From the NCBI RefSeq assembly GCF_007997215.1, contig NZ_VORW01000009.1, positions 90,242-154,241 on the forward strand: 64,000 bases of DNA, written 5' to 3'. Below are positions 18,801 through 27,816 of this stretch, piece by piece (within the stretch, counting starts at the first letter, position 1; every line of letters starts with the position of its first letter). The notes under the pieces are model-generated. The model saw nothing but the letters and a program-made list of their open reading frames with translations. It did not search any database and had not been told where the DNA came from. The position numbers and the translations under genes are program-made. This DNA is from Algoriphagus aquimarinus (GTDB lineage: Bacteria > Bacteroidota > Bacteroidia > Cytophagales > Cyclobacteriaceae).

Positions 18801-19133
18801 AAGGGAAATGGTTTTTCGAAGAAACACTTGCCCATACAGGCTGATTTTTCCTCTCTGGAAGCTATTGCCATAGATGACTTGGACGGGGATGGGAATTTCG
18901 ATCTCATCCTCGGAGGAAATAAAACTGAGGTTTCTCCCTATTTAGGTGCTTTTCTGGGAAGTCAAGGATTAGTTTTAAGGGGAGATGGATCCGGAAATTT
19001 CATTCCCATGATCGATTCTGGACTATTAATCAAGGGGAATGTTCGCCAGATCAAAGTAATGGAAGTTGACAATCAGAAATGGGTCTTGTTTCTAAAAAAT
19101 GATGGTGAACTGGAAGTTTATAAAGTGAGATGA
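15810..19133 (+). CDS. VCBS/FG-GAP repeat lipoprotein with ASPIC/UnbV domain (paralogue 1)
   Basis: 1,107 residues, lipobox Cys19 (LIFSSC). Many FG-GAP/VCBS units with calcium-loop motifs occur along the chain (DVNNDGLLDLYF, DIDGDGLLDIYV, DLDNDGDLDLVV, DLDGDGNFDLIL), suggesting two beta-propellers. They are split by an ASPIC/UnbV domain at about 530-600 (GIGARVEAF, RGFQSSVAPEIHLGLGD, VTWPGGGSQ). Proteins of this class are usually found beside SusCD in Bacteroidota and are thought to be surface-exposed; their biochemical role is unknown. This copy is the most divergent of the three: at the second-propeller entry it lacks the DRDRL motif found in paralogues 2 and 3. Confidence 0.9.
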   Translation: MKNACLLALIFSFLIFSSCNEEGKSGSEYLFVELDSNITGIDFTNQLTETEEFNIIEYLYFYNGGGIAVGDVNNDGLLDLYFSANQLPNKLFLNKGNLVFEDITAQSGLASAGAWKTGVSMADIDGDGLLDIYVCRLGDWKGVKGKNELYLNNGDLTFTENAAEFGLDFQGFSTQGAFFDYDLDGDLDMYLLNHAVHTANSYGRASLRYIDSGPSGDRLYRNNADKDEKKFTPVTNEARIFSSQIGYGLGVGISDINKDGWPDIYVSNDFNENDYLYLNLGNGAFMESGSESITHSSRFSMGNDLADINNDGWIDILSLDMLPEDEITQKRSAGEDSYEIYRLKLNFGYGRQVSRNTLQLNNGNGTFSEIAQLAGISATDWSWAPLFADFDNDGWKDLFISNGILRRPNDMDYINFITNPELEDGMVKKPEISNLDLAQKMPSGKVSNYIYKNTGNLSFQDMSADWGISKATASNGAVYADLDNDGDLDLVVNNLNAQASVFENQLNKISGKDKTTFLKLRFEGARNNKFGIGARVEAFSKDQTLIQENFTARGFQSSVAPEIHLGLGDIQFLDSLKVTWPGGGSQTLKKVEVNRSMIFREIDAQSPPLPIETKRTPLLKKLPYEITGLEFFHMEDEYNDFNHQPLIPFKLSHSGPAMAVGDANADGYMDIYLGGAKGQKGALFVQTKDGKFKNSSLFIGEEKLNQDEVFAVFLANEQTGKPDLLVLKGGETPDARREGNNTLFTNEGAAGFSKKQQLSIDADIQVSMVLPADIDGDGLQDLVIAGRNVAGKYGLIPRSYILRNKGGNEFEDITARIAPELEFIGMVTDAAWVDLDQNGKLDLVIVGDWMPITVFMNREGRLVNETEKMGLAKTSGWWNSLAVEDLNGDGFPDLVAGNLGLNSRLKATEEFPLKMYVKDFDGNGSLEQVIAYSRQGNYYPVATRDELVRQIPIMKKDLLSHRDFAGKTIGELFNNLRLEKAALYEAHQLQSLVLINQKGNGFSKKHLPIQADFSSLEAIAIDDLDGDGNFDLILGGNKTEVSPYLGAFLGSQGLVLRGDGSGNFIPMIDSGLLIKGNVRQIKVMEVDNQKWVLFLKNDGELEVYKVR

Positions 19134-19391
19134 TGGGATATTTCTGAAGGATCTGTTAGAAATTTAAGTCAATCGATCTTGAAAAAAAATATCACGTGTA
19201 ATGGATACTGAAGCATAAAGAAGAACTGACAAAAGCCGTATTGGAAAATGGAGCAGCGAAGCGAGAAAAAGTAGGTTTGTGACCTTTCAGCGTTTTATTC
19301 CCCATTCCATTGCAACAAATCAATGCTAACCCTAACTTGAAACAAAACCCATGTTAATACTAATGCTCACAATAAAATTCTTGATGCATAG
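19134..19391 (+). other. Intergenic region between VCBS paralogues 1 and 2
   Basis: About 258 bases with no gene-like frame and no clear terminator. Paralogues 2 and 3 are only 24 bases apart, so this larger gap may hold a separate promoter for that pair. None could be identified by eye. Confidence 0.4.
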
Positions 19392-22300
19392 ATGAAAATC
19401 AGGAATTACATCCTGCCGATAGTTCTTTTATTTTCTTCCTGCCAGAAGGAGGAAAAGATTCCTGATTCTCTTTTCGAACTTCTCTCGGAGGATCTGACAG
19501 GAGTAAGCTTCCGGAATGACCTCGCTTACTCCGAAAAAATCAACCCTTACACATTTAGAAACTTTTATAATGGCGCCGGAGTGGCGCTAGGGGATATCAA
19601 CAACGATGGGTTATTAGACATTCTTTTTGCAGGCAACCAAACTTCCAACCGATTATATCTCAATCAGGGAAACCTGAAATTCAAAGATATTACTCAATCC
19701 GCCGGCTTAGAATCTACCGGCTATTGGTCCACAGGAGTAAGTATGGCAGATGTCAATGGAGATGGTTTACTCGATATTTATGTAAGTAAATCTGGACCAA
19801 AAGGTGGAGAAAAGCGCCACAATGAACTCTTTATCAATCAAGGAGACCTTACTTTTTCAGAACGATCCAAAGAATATGGGCTGGCAGAGGAAAAGCTGTC
19901 GCAGCATGCCGTGTTTTTGGATTTTGACAAAGACGGAGATCTGGATCTCTATCTCCTGGCTAATTCCGGACGATCGGTCGGAATATTTGACCTTCGCGAA
20001 GGCCAACGTGAAACCCGTGATCCAGATGGTGGAAATAAACTATTTCGAAATGACAGTACAATTTTCACAGATGTAAGTGAATCCGCTGGGATCTATGGTA
20101 GTGCTATAGGTTATGGTCTGGGCGTGACTGTCGCAGATCTCAATCAGGATACCTGGCCAGATCTTTACGTTTCGAATGATTTTTTTGAGCGTGATTATCT
20201 CTACCTGAACAATCAGGATGGCACTTTCTCTGAAGTTTTGCCTGAAACACTGAACGAAATAAGCATGGGCTCCATGGGTGCCGACATCGCCGATCTGGAC
20301 AATGACACACGTCCGGATATTTTTGTGACCGAGATGCTTCCAGCAGACATGGCCAGGGTAAAAACCAAAACTCCTTTCGAAGAATGGGACAAGTATCAGG
20401 CAAGTGTAAAAGCCGGATATCATCATCAATTCACACGAAATACACTTCAAAGAAACCTGGGATTCAAGCCCGGAACCAAGGAACCGGTTTTCACTGAAAT
20501 GTCCCGCCAAACCGGAATGGATGCAACTGACTGGAGCTGGGGTGCGTTGATTTTTGATGCAGACAATGACGGATGGAAAGATGTTTTTGTCGCAAATGGG
20601 ATAGTTAAGGATTTGACAGATTTTGACTTCGTCGACTTTTACGTGAATAATCAGAAGAAAGTGGATGGCTACAGAGCGGATTCAATTCTCCTCACCAAAA
20701 TGATTGATGCCTTCCCTTCGATTCCTCAGCAGAACTACTGGTTCAAGAATTTGGGAAATTGGCAATTTGAAAATCAGGCAGCGACACAAGGCTTGGATCA
20801 GCTCACCTTCAGCACAGGTTCTGCCTATGGAGACCTTGATAATGACGGTGACTTGGATTTGGTGGTCAATAACCTGAATGAGCGTGCTTTTATCTATAAA
20901 AACACAAGTCGTGAAAATGGATCAGGTAATTACCTTCAAGTTGATTTGGGGGATGCATTTGGAGCACAGGTTACTTGCTTTGCAGACTCAAATACCTTTT
21001 ATCAAGAGTTTCAACCGGTAAAAGGCTACATGTCTTCAGTAGATCCGAGATTACATTTTGGATTAGGAAAAATCACACAGCTGGACTCGGTCAAAATCCA
21101 ATGGCCAAATGGGAAAACTAGCTTACTCAAAAATATAGCAGTCAACCAAATCCTGAATCCAGACCAGGTAGATGCAATTCTTTTAGAGGAAAATTTTACG
21201 ACTCCAAACACTCTTCTTTCTCTTTCTGACAAGGAAATTCCCTTTACCCATTACGAAAGTGATTTCGTAGATTTTGATAGAGACCGACTTCGGTTCTGGA
21301 TGATCACCAATGAAGGTCCAAAACCGGCAAAAGCAGACGTCAACCAGGATGGTTTGGAGGACTTGTTTATACCAGGAGCCAAAGGCCAATCATCAAGTCT
21401 CTTGATTCAGGAAAACGGAGGAAAATTCAGAAACTCTCAAGCAGCGCTGTTCCAAAAAGATAGCTTGGCGGAAGACGTGATTGCATACTTTTTTGATGCC
21501 AATGGAGACAATGCACCGGATGTACTGGTAGGAAGCGGTAGTGTTGAGTACGGTGCCAATTCACCACTTTATCAAGACAGACTCTATCTGAATGACGGCA
21601 AAGGCAATTTTGTAAAAAGTGATCAGATCTTCTCTTCTCTACCAACTTCCTTTATCCTCAGCACTGACCTCGATCAGGATGGTGACGAAGATTTGATTAT
21701 TGGATCAAGGAGCATCCCGTTTGCCTATGGTATCCCAACCGGCATTCAAGTTTGGGAAAATGATGGTAAGGGTAACTTTCTGAATATTTCTTCAAAATTC
21801 GGGGAAGCAATTCAGTCACTGGGCATGCTCACTTCTGGAGCAATTGCTGATTTGGACGAGGATGGGAAACAAGAACTTATCGTAGCAGGTGAATGGATGT
21901 CGATTCGGATTTTCACCCTTTCGAAAGATGAAATTATCGAAAAAACATCCGAATTCGGATTCACGGAGACTAGAGGGCTTTGGAATTGCCTTTTGGTTGA
22001 AGATATTAATGGCGATGGCAAACCAGATATTCTGGCAGGAAATTGGGGATTGAATTCAAGACTAAAATCATCTGAAAAATCCAAACTCCGAATGGTCATC
22101 AATGACTTTGATCAAAATGGCACTTTGGATGACATCCTGGTTTCATATGACGGAACAAGCTCCATTCCATGGGTACTTAAAACCAGTCTGGTTAAGCAAA
22201 TCCCCTCATTACGAAAGCAATTACTGACGTATTCCTCCTATCAAAACAAGTCCTTAGAGGAGCTATTTCCTGAGTCAGTTATGTCAAAATCACTACTTCT

Positions 22301-22676
22301 GCAGGCTGATTTACTGGAAACATCGCTTTGGATAAATGAAGGAAATGGGAAGCTATCTAAAAGCCCGTTACCAAATGAAATTCAAGCCTCTCCGATCTTT
22401 GCAATTTATGCGCTTCCTTCCGAATCAGGTGCTGCAACTCTACTCTTTGGAGGGAATCAAAGTCGCATTAAACCCGAACTCGGAGGACAAATGGGAAGCT
22501 ATGGATGGGTACTGAAACCAAGCCAAAAAAACCAATGGAAATCACTTCTTCCAGAACAAAGCGGACTGTTTGTCCCTGGTGAAATCAGAGGTATCCTCTC
22601 AATAAAAATCGAAAAAGAACCTCATATTATCACATTGAGAAATAATGAAAAGCCTCTTGTATTTAAGATTCAATAA
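19392..22676 (+). CDS. VCBS/FG-GAP repeat lipoprotein with ASPIC/UnbV domain (paralogue 2)
   Basis: 1,094 residues, lipobox near residue 17 (LLFSSC). FG-GAP repeats cover both halves (DINNDGLLDILF, DVNGDGLLDIYV, DLDNDGDLDLVV, DLDQDGDEDLII). The ASPIC/UnbV domain is at about 520-590 (YMSSVDPRLHFGLGK, IQWPNGKTSLL). It shares with paralogue 3 the block FVDFDRDRLRF...EGPKPAKAD..QDGLEDLF and a C-terminal GGNQSRIKPELGGQMGSYG, so these two look like the more recent duplication. Predicted surface lipoprotein of the SusCD locus with no visible catalytic motif. Confidence 0.9.
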   Translation: MKIRNYILPIVLLFSSCQKEEKIPDSLFELLSEDLTGVSFRNDLAYSEKINPYTFRNFYNGAGVALGDINNDGLLDILFAGNQTSNRLYLNQGNLKFKDITQSAGLESTGYWSTGVSMADVNGDGLLDIYVSKSGPKGGEKRHNELFINQGDLTFSERSKEYGLAEEKLSQHAVFLDFDKDGDLDLYLLANSGRSVGIFDLREGQRETRDPDGGNKLFRNDSTIFTDVSESAGIYGSAIGYGLGVTVADLNQDTWPDLYVSNDFFERDYLYLNNQDGTFSEVLPETLNEISMGSMGADIADLDNDTRPDIFVTEMLPADMARVKTKTPFEEWDKYQASVKAGYHHQFTRNTLQRNLGFKPGTKEPVFTEMSRQTGMDATDWSWGALIFDADNDGWKDVFVANGIVKDLTDFDFVDFYVNNQKKVDGYRADSILLTKMIDAFPSIPQQNYWFKNLGNWQFENQAATQGLDQLTFSTGSAYGDLDNDGDLDLVVNNLNERAFIYKNTSRENGSGNYLQVDLGDAFGAQVTCFADSNTFYQEFQPVKGYMSSVDPRLHFGLGKITQLDSVKIQWPNGKTSLLKNIAVNQILNPDQVDAILLEENFTTPNTLLSLSDKEIPFTHYESDFVDFDRDRLRFWMITNEGPKPAKADVNQDGLEDLFIPGAKGQSSSLLIQENGGKFRNSQAALFQKDSLAEDVIAYFFDANGDNAPDVLVGSGSVEYGANSPLYQDRLYLNDGKGNFVKSDQIFSSLPTSFILSTDLDQDGDEDLIIGSRSIPFAYGIPTGIQVWENDGKGNFLNISSKFGEAIQSLGMLTSGAIADLDEDGKQELIVAGEWMSIRIFTLSKDEIIEKTSEFGFTETRGLWNCLLVEDINGDGKPDILAGNWGLNSRLKSSEKSKLRMVINDFDQNGTLDDILVSYDGTSSIPWVLKTSLVKQIPSLRKQLLTYSSYQNKSLEELFPESVMSKSLLLQADLLETSLWINEGNGKLSKSPLPNEIQASPIFAIYALPSESGAATLLFGGNQSRIKPELGGQMGSYGWVLKPSQKNQWKSLLPEQSGLFVPGEIRGILSIKIEKEPHIITLRNNEKPLVFKIQ

Positions 22677-22700
22677 CTTTCTGCTTATTTTAATTCTTTC

Positions 22701-25700
22701 ATGAAACATAAACTCCTAATCCTTTTACTTTTAGCGGTATCCCTCTCTTGTCAGAAGAAGGGGGAAATTCCAACTTTATTTGAACAAATCGCTCCAAAAG
22801 ATTCAGGCGTTGACTTTATTAATGAACTTTCATTCGACGATAAGTTCAACATTTTCACCTACCGTAATTACTACAACGGTGGTGGCGTGGCATTGGGTGA
22901 TGTAAACAATGACGGCCTTCTGGACCTCTATTTCACTGCCAATCTTGGCCCAAACCAACTCTACCTAAACAAAGGTGATTTCAAATTTGAAAATGTAACA
23001 GACAAAGCTGGAGTAGCTGGAACAAGAGCCTGGAGTACTGGTGCAGCGATGGCGGATATCAACGGTGACGGGTTTTTGGATATTTACGTTTGCAACTCGG
23101 GGAGTATATTGGGAGACAACAAGCAAAATGAGCTTTTTCTCAACCAGGGTGACGGTACTTTTAAAGAACAGGCAGAAGAATACGGGTTAGCTGATCAGGG
23201 ATTTTCCACACATGCTGTATTTTTTGATTATGATAAGGACGGAGATCTCGATGTTTATCTCCTGAACAATAGCTACGAAGCAATTGGTAGCTTCAATAAA
23301 ATGCAAAATGAGCGTCCAAAACGAGATCCTGTGGGTGGCGACAAACTCTTCCGAAATGATGGAGAGAAGTTCACCGACGTGAGTGAAGAAGCGGGGATTT
23401 ATGGCTCAATCATAGGTTTTGGATTAGGTATTACAATTGGAGATGTAAACCAGGATACCTGGCCTGACATTTTTATTTCCAATGACTTCTTTGAACGCGA
23501 CTATCTCTACATCAACAATCAAGACGGGACGTTCACCGAATCTCTGGAGACTTCCATGCGATCCATTTCAGCGGCATCAATGGGAGCCGACATCGCTGAC
23601 ATCAATGGAGACGGATTGCTGGATATTTTCGTGACGGATATGATTCCTGAATCTCAAACCCGTTTGAAACAAGTCACTACTTTCGAAAGCTGGGACAAAT
23701 TCCAGTTCAATAAAACTCATGGCTATCATTACCAATTCTCTCGAAACATGCTCCATATCAACAATGGAGATGGAACATTTAGCGAAATGGGACGCCTTGC
23801 GAATATGGAAGCCACAGACTGGAGCTGGGGGGCCTTGATTTTTGACATGGATAATGATGGCAAGCGCGACCTATTCGTAGCCAATGGGATTTATCAGGAT
23901 ATTACGGATCTGGATTACCTCAATTTCATCTACGATGAGGAAACTAAGATCAAAATCATCTCTCAGGAAGGCGTAGACTACAAAGCGCTTACTGATCCGA
24001 TACCTATCAATCCTATTTCAAACTTTGCCTTCCGAAATCTTGGAGATCTGAAATTTGAAAATGTAACTGCGGAATGGGGATTAAACGAACCAATCCATTC
24101 TAACGGTTCCGCCTACGGTGACCTGAATAATGACGGTACGCTGGATCTCGTAGTGAATAACGTGAACAAGCCGGCCCAGATTTTCAAAAATGCAGGAAAA
24201 ACATTTTATCCGGACAATCATTTCCTCCAATTTAATTTAATCGGAAAAGGAAAAAATACAGCCGCAATCGGAACCCAGATTCAGGTAAAAGCAGGTGAAG
24301 AAATCTACTATCTGGAACAAATGCCAAACCGTGGTTTTCAATCCTCCGTCGATCCTAAACTTACGCTTGGATTGGGAGATAAAACCTCCGTAGATCTGAT
24401 TCGGGTACTATGGCCTGATGGAAGTTTTACAGAAATAAAAAATCAACCAACTGATCAATTATTGACTTTGAAATGGGAAGCAGCCAGCACCTTGCCTGAA
24501 GGCGAGAGTTTCTTTTCCAAACCTGAATCATCCTTCTTTCAGAAAGAAAACTCTGCCTCACTGGATTTCACCCATTTGGAAAATCTTGCCGTGGATTTTG
24601 ACCGGGATCGATTGACTTATCATATGTTTTCGACAGAAGGCCCTGCTTTCGCAAAAGCAGATTTGAATGGCGACGGGTTAGAGGATTTGTTTTTTGGCGG
24701 AGCCAAAGGATATGCTGGGAAAATCTATTTCCAAAGTCCAAATGGCAATTTCCAAGTTTCAAAACAAGAAGCATTCAACAAGGACGCATTTTCTGAAGAC
24801 ACAGATGCCACCTTCTTCGATGCCAACGGTGACGGATTTCAGGATTTATTGGTATGCTCCGGGGGCAATGAATTCGGTCTAGGATCTCCTGATCTCATCG
24901 ATCGCCTCTACCTCAATGATGGCAAAGGGAATTTTACTATCACCCAGCAAATGGGTTTTGCGGTTAATGTCGGTAGTAGCTCAGTTGTGCAGATCATTGA
25001 TTTGAATGAAGATGGCGCCCCGGATTTATTTATCGGTGGCAGATTGGTTCCGTTCGTTTATGGGGCAGCAGCGAACAGTAGCATTTTTATCAATGACGGA
25101 AAAGGCAATTTCTCTGATCAAACTGCGGCGCTGGCGCCAAGTCTTAAAGAGATCGGGATGATCACCGATGGAAAAGTGGTTGACTATGATGGGGACGGGA
25201 AGCAGGATTTGGTCCTTGTTGGCGAGTGGACAGCACCGATTTTCTTAAAAAATACAGGTGGTAAACTTGAAAAAGTTGCAATGCCTGAATTGGAAAATCT
25301 TAAGGGTTGGTACCGAACTGTTGAAGTTGGAGATTTTGATGGAAATGGATTGCCTGATTTGGTCCTGGGAAATCATGGATTGAATACAAGATTTAAAGCT
25401 TCCCAAACGAATCCTGTCAAAATGTACTTGAATGATTTTGACCAAAACGGTGCTATAGAGCATATTTTCACGCGGCAGGAAGGAACAGTTCATATCCCTT
25501 ACACGCTGAAGCACGAACTCGAAAGACAGATTCCGAGCATTAAGAAAAAGTACATGAGATACAGCAATTACAATAATCAGACTCTTGAGGATATTTTTCC
25601 TGCTGATATTATTGCCAAATCCATCATTCAAGAAGTCAACCAATTCCAGTCCGGAGTCCTTTTGAATAAGGGAAATGGAAAATTCGAATGGAAGCCACTT

Positions 25701-26009
25701 CCAATAATGGCTCAGAAATCCTGGATTTTTGCGATTCAGATTTTGGATTTGAATGGGGATGGAATTCAGGATCTTATCCTTGGAGGAAACCTAGCCCAAT
25801 CCAAACCGGAAACAGGAAAATATGATGCAAGTTTTGGAGAAATCATGCTTGGAAAAGGTGATGGAACGTTTACTTTTTGGCCAAATGCTCAGCATGGATT
25901 GAGGTTGGAGGGAGACGTTCGTGCATTCAGCAAGTTAGGTGATGATAAAATTTTGGTCGTGAAAAACAGCGCATCGGCTGAGATTTGGAAATATTCAGGC
26001 ATAAAATGA
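22701..26009 (+). CDS. VCBS/FG-GAP repeat lipoprotein with ASPIC/UnbV domain (paralogue 3)
   Basis: 1,102 residues, lipobox SLSC near residue 17. It is laid out like paralogue 2: FG-GAP repeats (DVNNDGLLDLYF, DINGDGFLDIYV, DLNNDGTLDLVV, DYDGDGKQDLVL), an ASPIC/UnbV domain at about 520-590 (RGFQSSVDPKLTLGLGD, VLWPDGSF), then a second repeat half ending DLNGDGIQDLILGGN. It starts 24 bases after paralogue 2, so the two are co-transcribed. The next gene is convergent. I saw no hairpin with a T tract after it. Confidence 0.9.
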   Translation: MKHKLLILLLLAVSLSCQKKGEIPTLFEQIAPKDSGVDFINELSFDDKFNIFTYRNYYNGGGVALGDVNNDGLLDLYFTANLGPNQLYLNKGDFKFENVTDKAGVAGTRAWSTGAAMADINGDGFLDIYVCNSGSILGDNKQNELFLNQGDGTFKEQAEEYGLADQGFSTHAVFFDYDKDGDLDVYLLNNSYEAIGSFNKMQNERPKRDPVGGDKLFRNDGEKFTDVSEEAGIYGSIIGFGLGITIGDVNQDTWPDIFISNDFFERDYLYINNQDGTFTESLETSMRSISAASMGADIADINGDGLLDIFVTDMIPESQTRLKQVTTFESWDKFQFNKTHGYHYQFSRNMLHINNGDGTFSEMGRLANMEATDWSWGALIFDMDNDGKRDLFVANGIYQDITDLDYLNFIYDEETKIKIISQEGVDYKALTDPIPINPISNFAFRNLGDLKFENVTAEWGLNEPIHSNGSAYGDLNNDGTLDLVVNNVNKPAQIFKNAGKTFYPDNHFLQFNLIGKGKNTAAIGTQIQVKAGEEIYYLEQMPNRGFQSSVDPKLTLGLGDKTSVDLIRVLWPDGSFTEIKNQPTDQLLTLKWEAASTLPEGESFFSKPESSFFQKENSASLDFTHLENLAVDFDRDRLTYHMFSTEGPAFAKADLNGDGLEDLFFGGAKGYAGKIYFQSPNGNFQVSKQEAFNKDAFSEDTDATFFDANGDGFQDLLVCSGGNEFGLGSPDLIDRLYLNDGKGNFTITQQMGFAVNVGSSSVVQIIDLNEDGAPDLFIGGRLVPFVYGAAANSSIFINDGKGNFSDQTAALAPSLKEIGMITDGKVVDYDGDGKQDLVLVGEWTAPIFLKNTGGKLEKVAMPELENLKGWYRTVEVGDFDGNGLPDLVLGNHGLNTRFKASQTNPVKMYLNDFDQNGAIEHIFTRQEGTVHIPYTLKHELERQIPSIKKKYMRYSNYNNQTLEDIFPADIIAKSIIQEVNQFQSGVLLNKGNGKFEWKPLPIMAQKSWIFAIQILDLNGDGIQDLILGGNLAQSKPETGKYDASFGEIMLGKGDGTFTFWPNAQHGLRLEGDVRAFSKLGDDKILVVKNSASAEIWKYSGIK

Positions 26010-26111
26010 GAATCATTAATTTCAAGTACGAGTCTGTACAGCCAGAGAAATAACCTGGCCGACAACAGTCGATGGATTACCTGCGATTTTCAACACCGAT
26101 ATACATCATTC

Positions 26112-26170
26112 CAAATACAACTTCTTAACCCGGATATAATCTGATGCCCCTTCAGGTAGAAGGTATTTGA
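26112..26170 (-). repeat. Orphan copy of the nadD 3' end (left repeat of a cassette)
   Basis: 51 of 59 bases match the last 59 coding bases of nadD just before its stop (27820-27878), in the same orientation. Translated in the nadD frame it reads FKYLLPEGASDYIRVKKLYL against VKYLLPDGVADYIRDKKLYL in the real gene. Several differences are silent or conservative, so this was once a working C-terminus. The stop codon is not kept and nothing of nadD lies to the right of it. The two copies bracket the propeller/NVEALA genes. Confidence 0.85.
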
Positions 26171-26203
26171 ACAATAGAGAATGAAAAGTCAACAGCCAAA
26201 AAA

Positions 26204-27334
26204 TCACTTATCCTCTTCCAAATCAAATATCATTAGGATTAATTCTTCCTTATCTACCTGGCCAAAATCAGCAAACTGTTTTTCTAACGAGGGGTTTAAA
26301 GAAAAGTCCCATTTACCGCTTTCTCCTGATGAAAGAACGGCAACAAATTCATTTTTTACCGTGATTCCTAATACCCCTTCGAAGCCAAGCTGCCCCAATT
26401 TCTGCTCGATAAGTTCTTGGGTTGAATAGCTTTTACCGGCACTTTTAGAATAGATTCTGCCGTGAAGGCCTTCAAAGTTTAAGGTTGTAAAAGAAACAAA
26501 ATCTTTAGTCTGGAAAAGATCCATCACTCCTACATATATATCATTTTCCATGAAATATTTAAGTGGATTGGGCTGCGTGTTAAAATCTTCAAATGATAAC
26601 TCATTACCAAAATCCAGAAAATATTTGGGGTGAATTTGATAATCCTCAATGTTAAGCGAATAAAGGGTATCTCTTAATCCCAGCGTCAGTAAATAATTGC
26701 TATCATCAACCTTCGAAATTATACTTCTGTAATTCAGAGGATTATCATCCATCAATGGGTCAAACGGAAATGCCGCCATTTTTTGTAAGCCATCTTGGTA
26801 TAGCGCTACATTAGACTCTGCATTTAATGAACTGTAATTGACAAATAGTTCGCCATTTTCTAAAAAAACCAAGTCTGCATAAACAATCTCCTGAGTATAA
26901 AATTCCTCATTCAGAAAATTACCATTACGATCAAAAAAAATCTTCTTTTTGTAATCCATAGGAATTAGGATTAGCTCATTAGTGAACGAATTCCAAAAAA
27001 CATTTTCAATTTCCCCATACTCTCCAGGTCCCTCACCTACTCTATAAATATAATTGACAAAACTCCCTTCAAAGTCAAAGATAAAGATGGCATTCCCGAT
27101 CGTTTTATCTAGAATGAAGATTCTATCAGTAGTAAACACGACTTTATCAATACTGGATATTTGAGCAAAGGTGTTAGGTTGTAGTTTTAGTAATTGAATT
27201 GTTTTTAATTCTAAATCATCAGTTAAGGATGTATCCCTTATAGATATGGTATTATTGGTATTACTCTTTTGCTTATGACCACAGGAAATAAGAACTAAAG
27301 TCAGAATTATGAAAGGCAAATTTTTCATTGTCAT
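26204..27334 (-). CDS. 6-bladed beta-propeller lipoprotein (TolB-like/BF3164-type)
   Basis: 376 residues. Signal peptide with lipobox Cys (LTLVLISCGHK). The in-frame second Met, two codons in, is an equally good start. Propeller blades are recognisable as repeated hydrophobic strands ending in aspartates and glycines (IDKVVFTTDRIFILDKTIGNAIFIFDFEGSFVNY, GEGPGEYGEIENVFW). The R-V/G-GEGPGEY segment is a hallmark of this Bacteroidota class. Function is unknown and an envelope location is predicted. It follows an NVEALA-like peptide gene, a recurrent pairing in Bacteroidota. Both lie between two copies of the nadD 3' end. Confidence 0.85.
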   Translation of the reverse strand: MTMKNLPFIILTLVLISCGHKQKSNTNNTISIRDTSLTDDLELKTIQLLKLQPNTFAQISSIDKVVFTTDRIFILDKTIGNAIFIFDFEGSFVNYIYRVGEGPGEYGEIENVFWNSFTNELILIPMDYKKKIFFDRNGNFLNEEFYTQEIVYADLVFLENGELFVNYSSLNAESNVALYQDGLQKMAAFPFDPLMDDNPLNYRSIISKVDDSNYLLTLGLRDTLYSLNIEDYQIHPKYFLDFGNELSFEDFNTQPNPLKYFMENDIYVGVMDLFQTKDFVSFTTLNFEGLHGRIYSKSAGKSYSTQELIEQKLGQLGFEGVLGITVKNEFVAVLSSGESGKWDFSLNPSLEKQFADFGQVDKEELILMIFDLEEDK

Positions 27335-27391
27335 AAAACAAATAAAGTAAAATTAAAAAAGGCATGTCATAAACTAACATGCCTAATCCAG

Positions 27392-27631
27392 TTAAACAGG
27401 AGGGTTTCCGTCATTAGTAAAAGTACAAGGCACTGTTGAAGGTTTAGTACAACTATCACCTTTCAATGTATCCCAAATAGTTGTCTTCCTGTCACAAACG
27501 GTAACAGTAATAATTCCTCCCTCTCCTCTTACGACTGTATCTTTACACTCATCTTCTAAAGCTTGCACTCTCAAACTTGCAAACATCATCGTCCCCATAA
27601 AGAAGACCATTCCAAATAATAACTTTTTCAT
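27392..27631 (-). CDS. NVEALA-type small secreted peptide
   Basis: 79 residues: a signal sequence (MKKLLFGMVFFMGTMMFASL), the degenerate signature RVQALE at the mature start where related peptides have NVEALA, then an acidic, cysteine-containing tail with four Cys (DEC, VCD, SC, PC). Peptides like this are found upstream of 6-bladed propeller lipoproteins in Bacteroidota; their role is not known. The propeller gene starts 57 bases downstream. The family call rests on length, signature position and context, because the signature is not exact. Confidence 0.7.
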   Translation of the reverse strand: MKKLLFGMVFFMGTMMFASLRVQALEDECKDTVVRGEGGIITVTVCDRKTTIWDTLKGDSCTKPSTVPCTFTNDGNPPV

Positions 27632-27816
27632 AAAACTTAGAGTTTTAATTGATTAAAAAATCCCGGCCGGAATCAGGTCTCACTTAAGACTTCGGTATAA
27701 GTTTACTATTTTTTTTTTTAATCGCAAGGATTAGTTTGAAAATACCTAGATATTTATTTACAAAACGTAAAAATAGGTTTGGATTGCAAATAACTTGATA
27801 TCAAATGATTACCGAC
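27632..27816. other. Spacer between nadD and the NVEALA gene
   Basis: About 185 bases, A/T rich, holding a run of 11 T (27709-27719) and the palindrome CCGGCCGG (27663-27670). As the right end of the nadD-flanked cassette it should contain the promoter of the NVEALA/propeller pair. None could be picked out. Confidence 0.4.

Noticed and set aside
20040..20510. 156-codon minus-strand frame in VCBS paralogue 2
   Set aside because: It lies wholly opposite a well-supported repeat protein gene and has no coherent domain.
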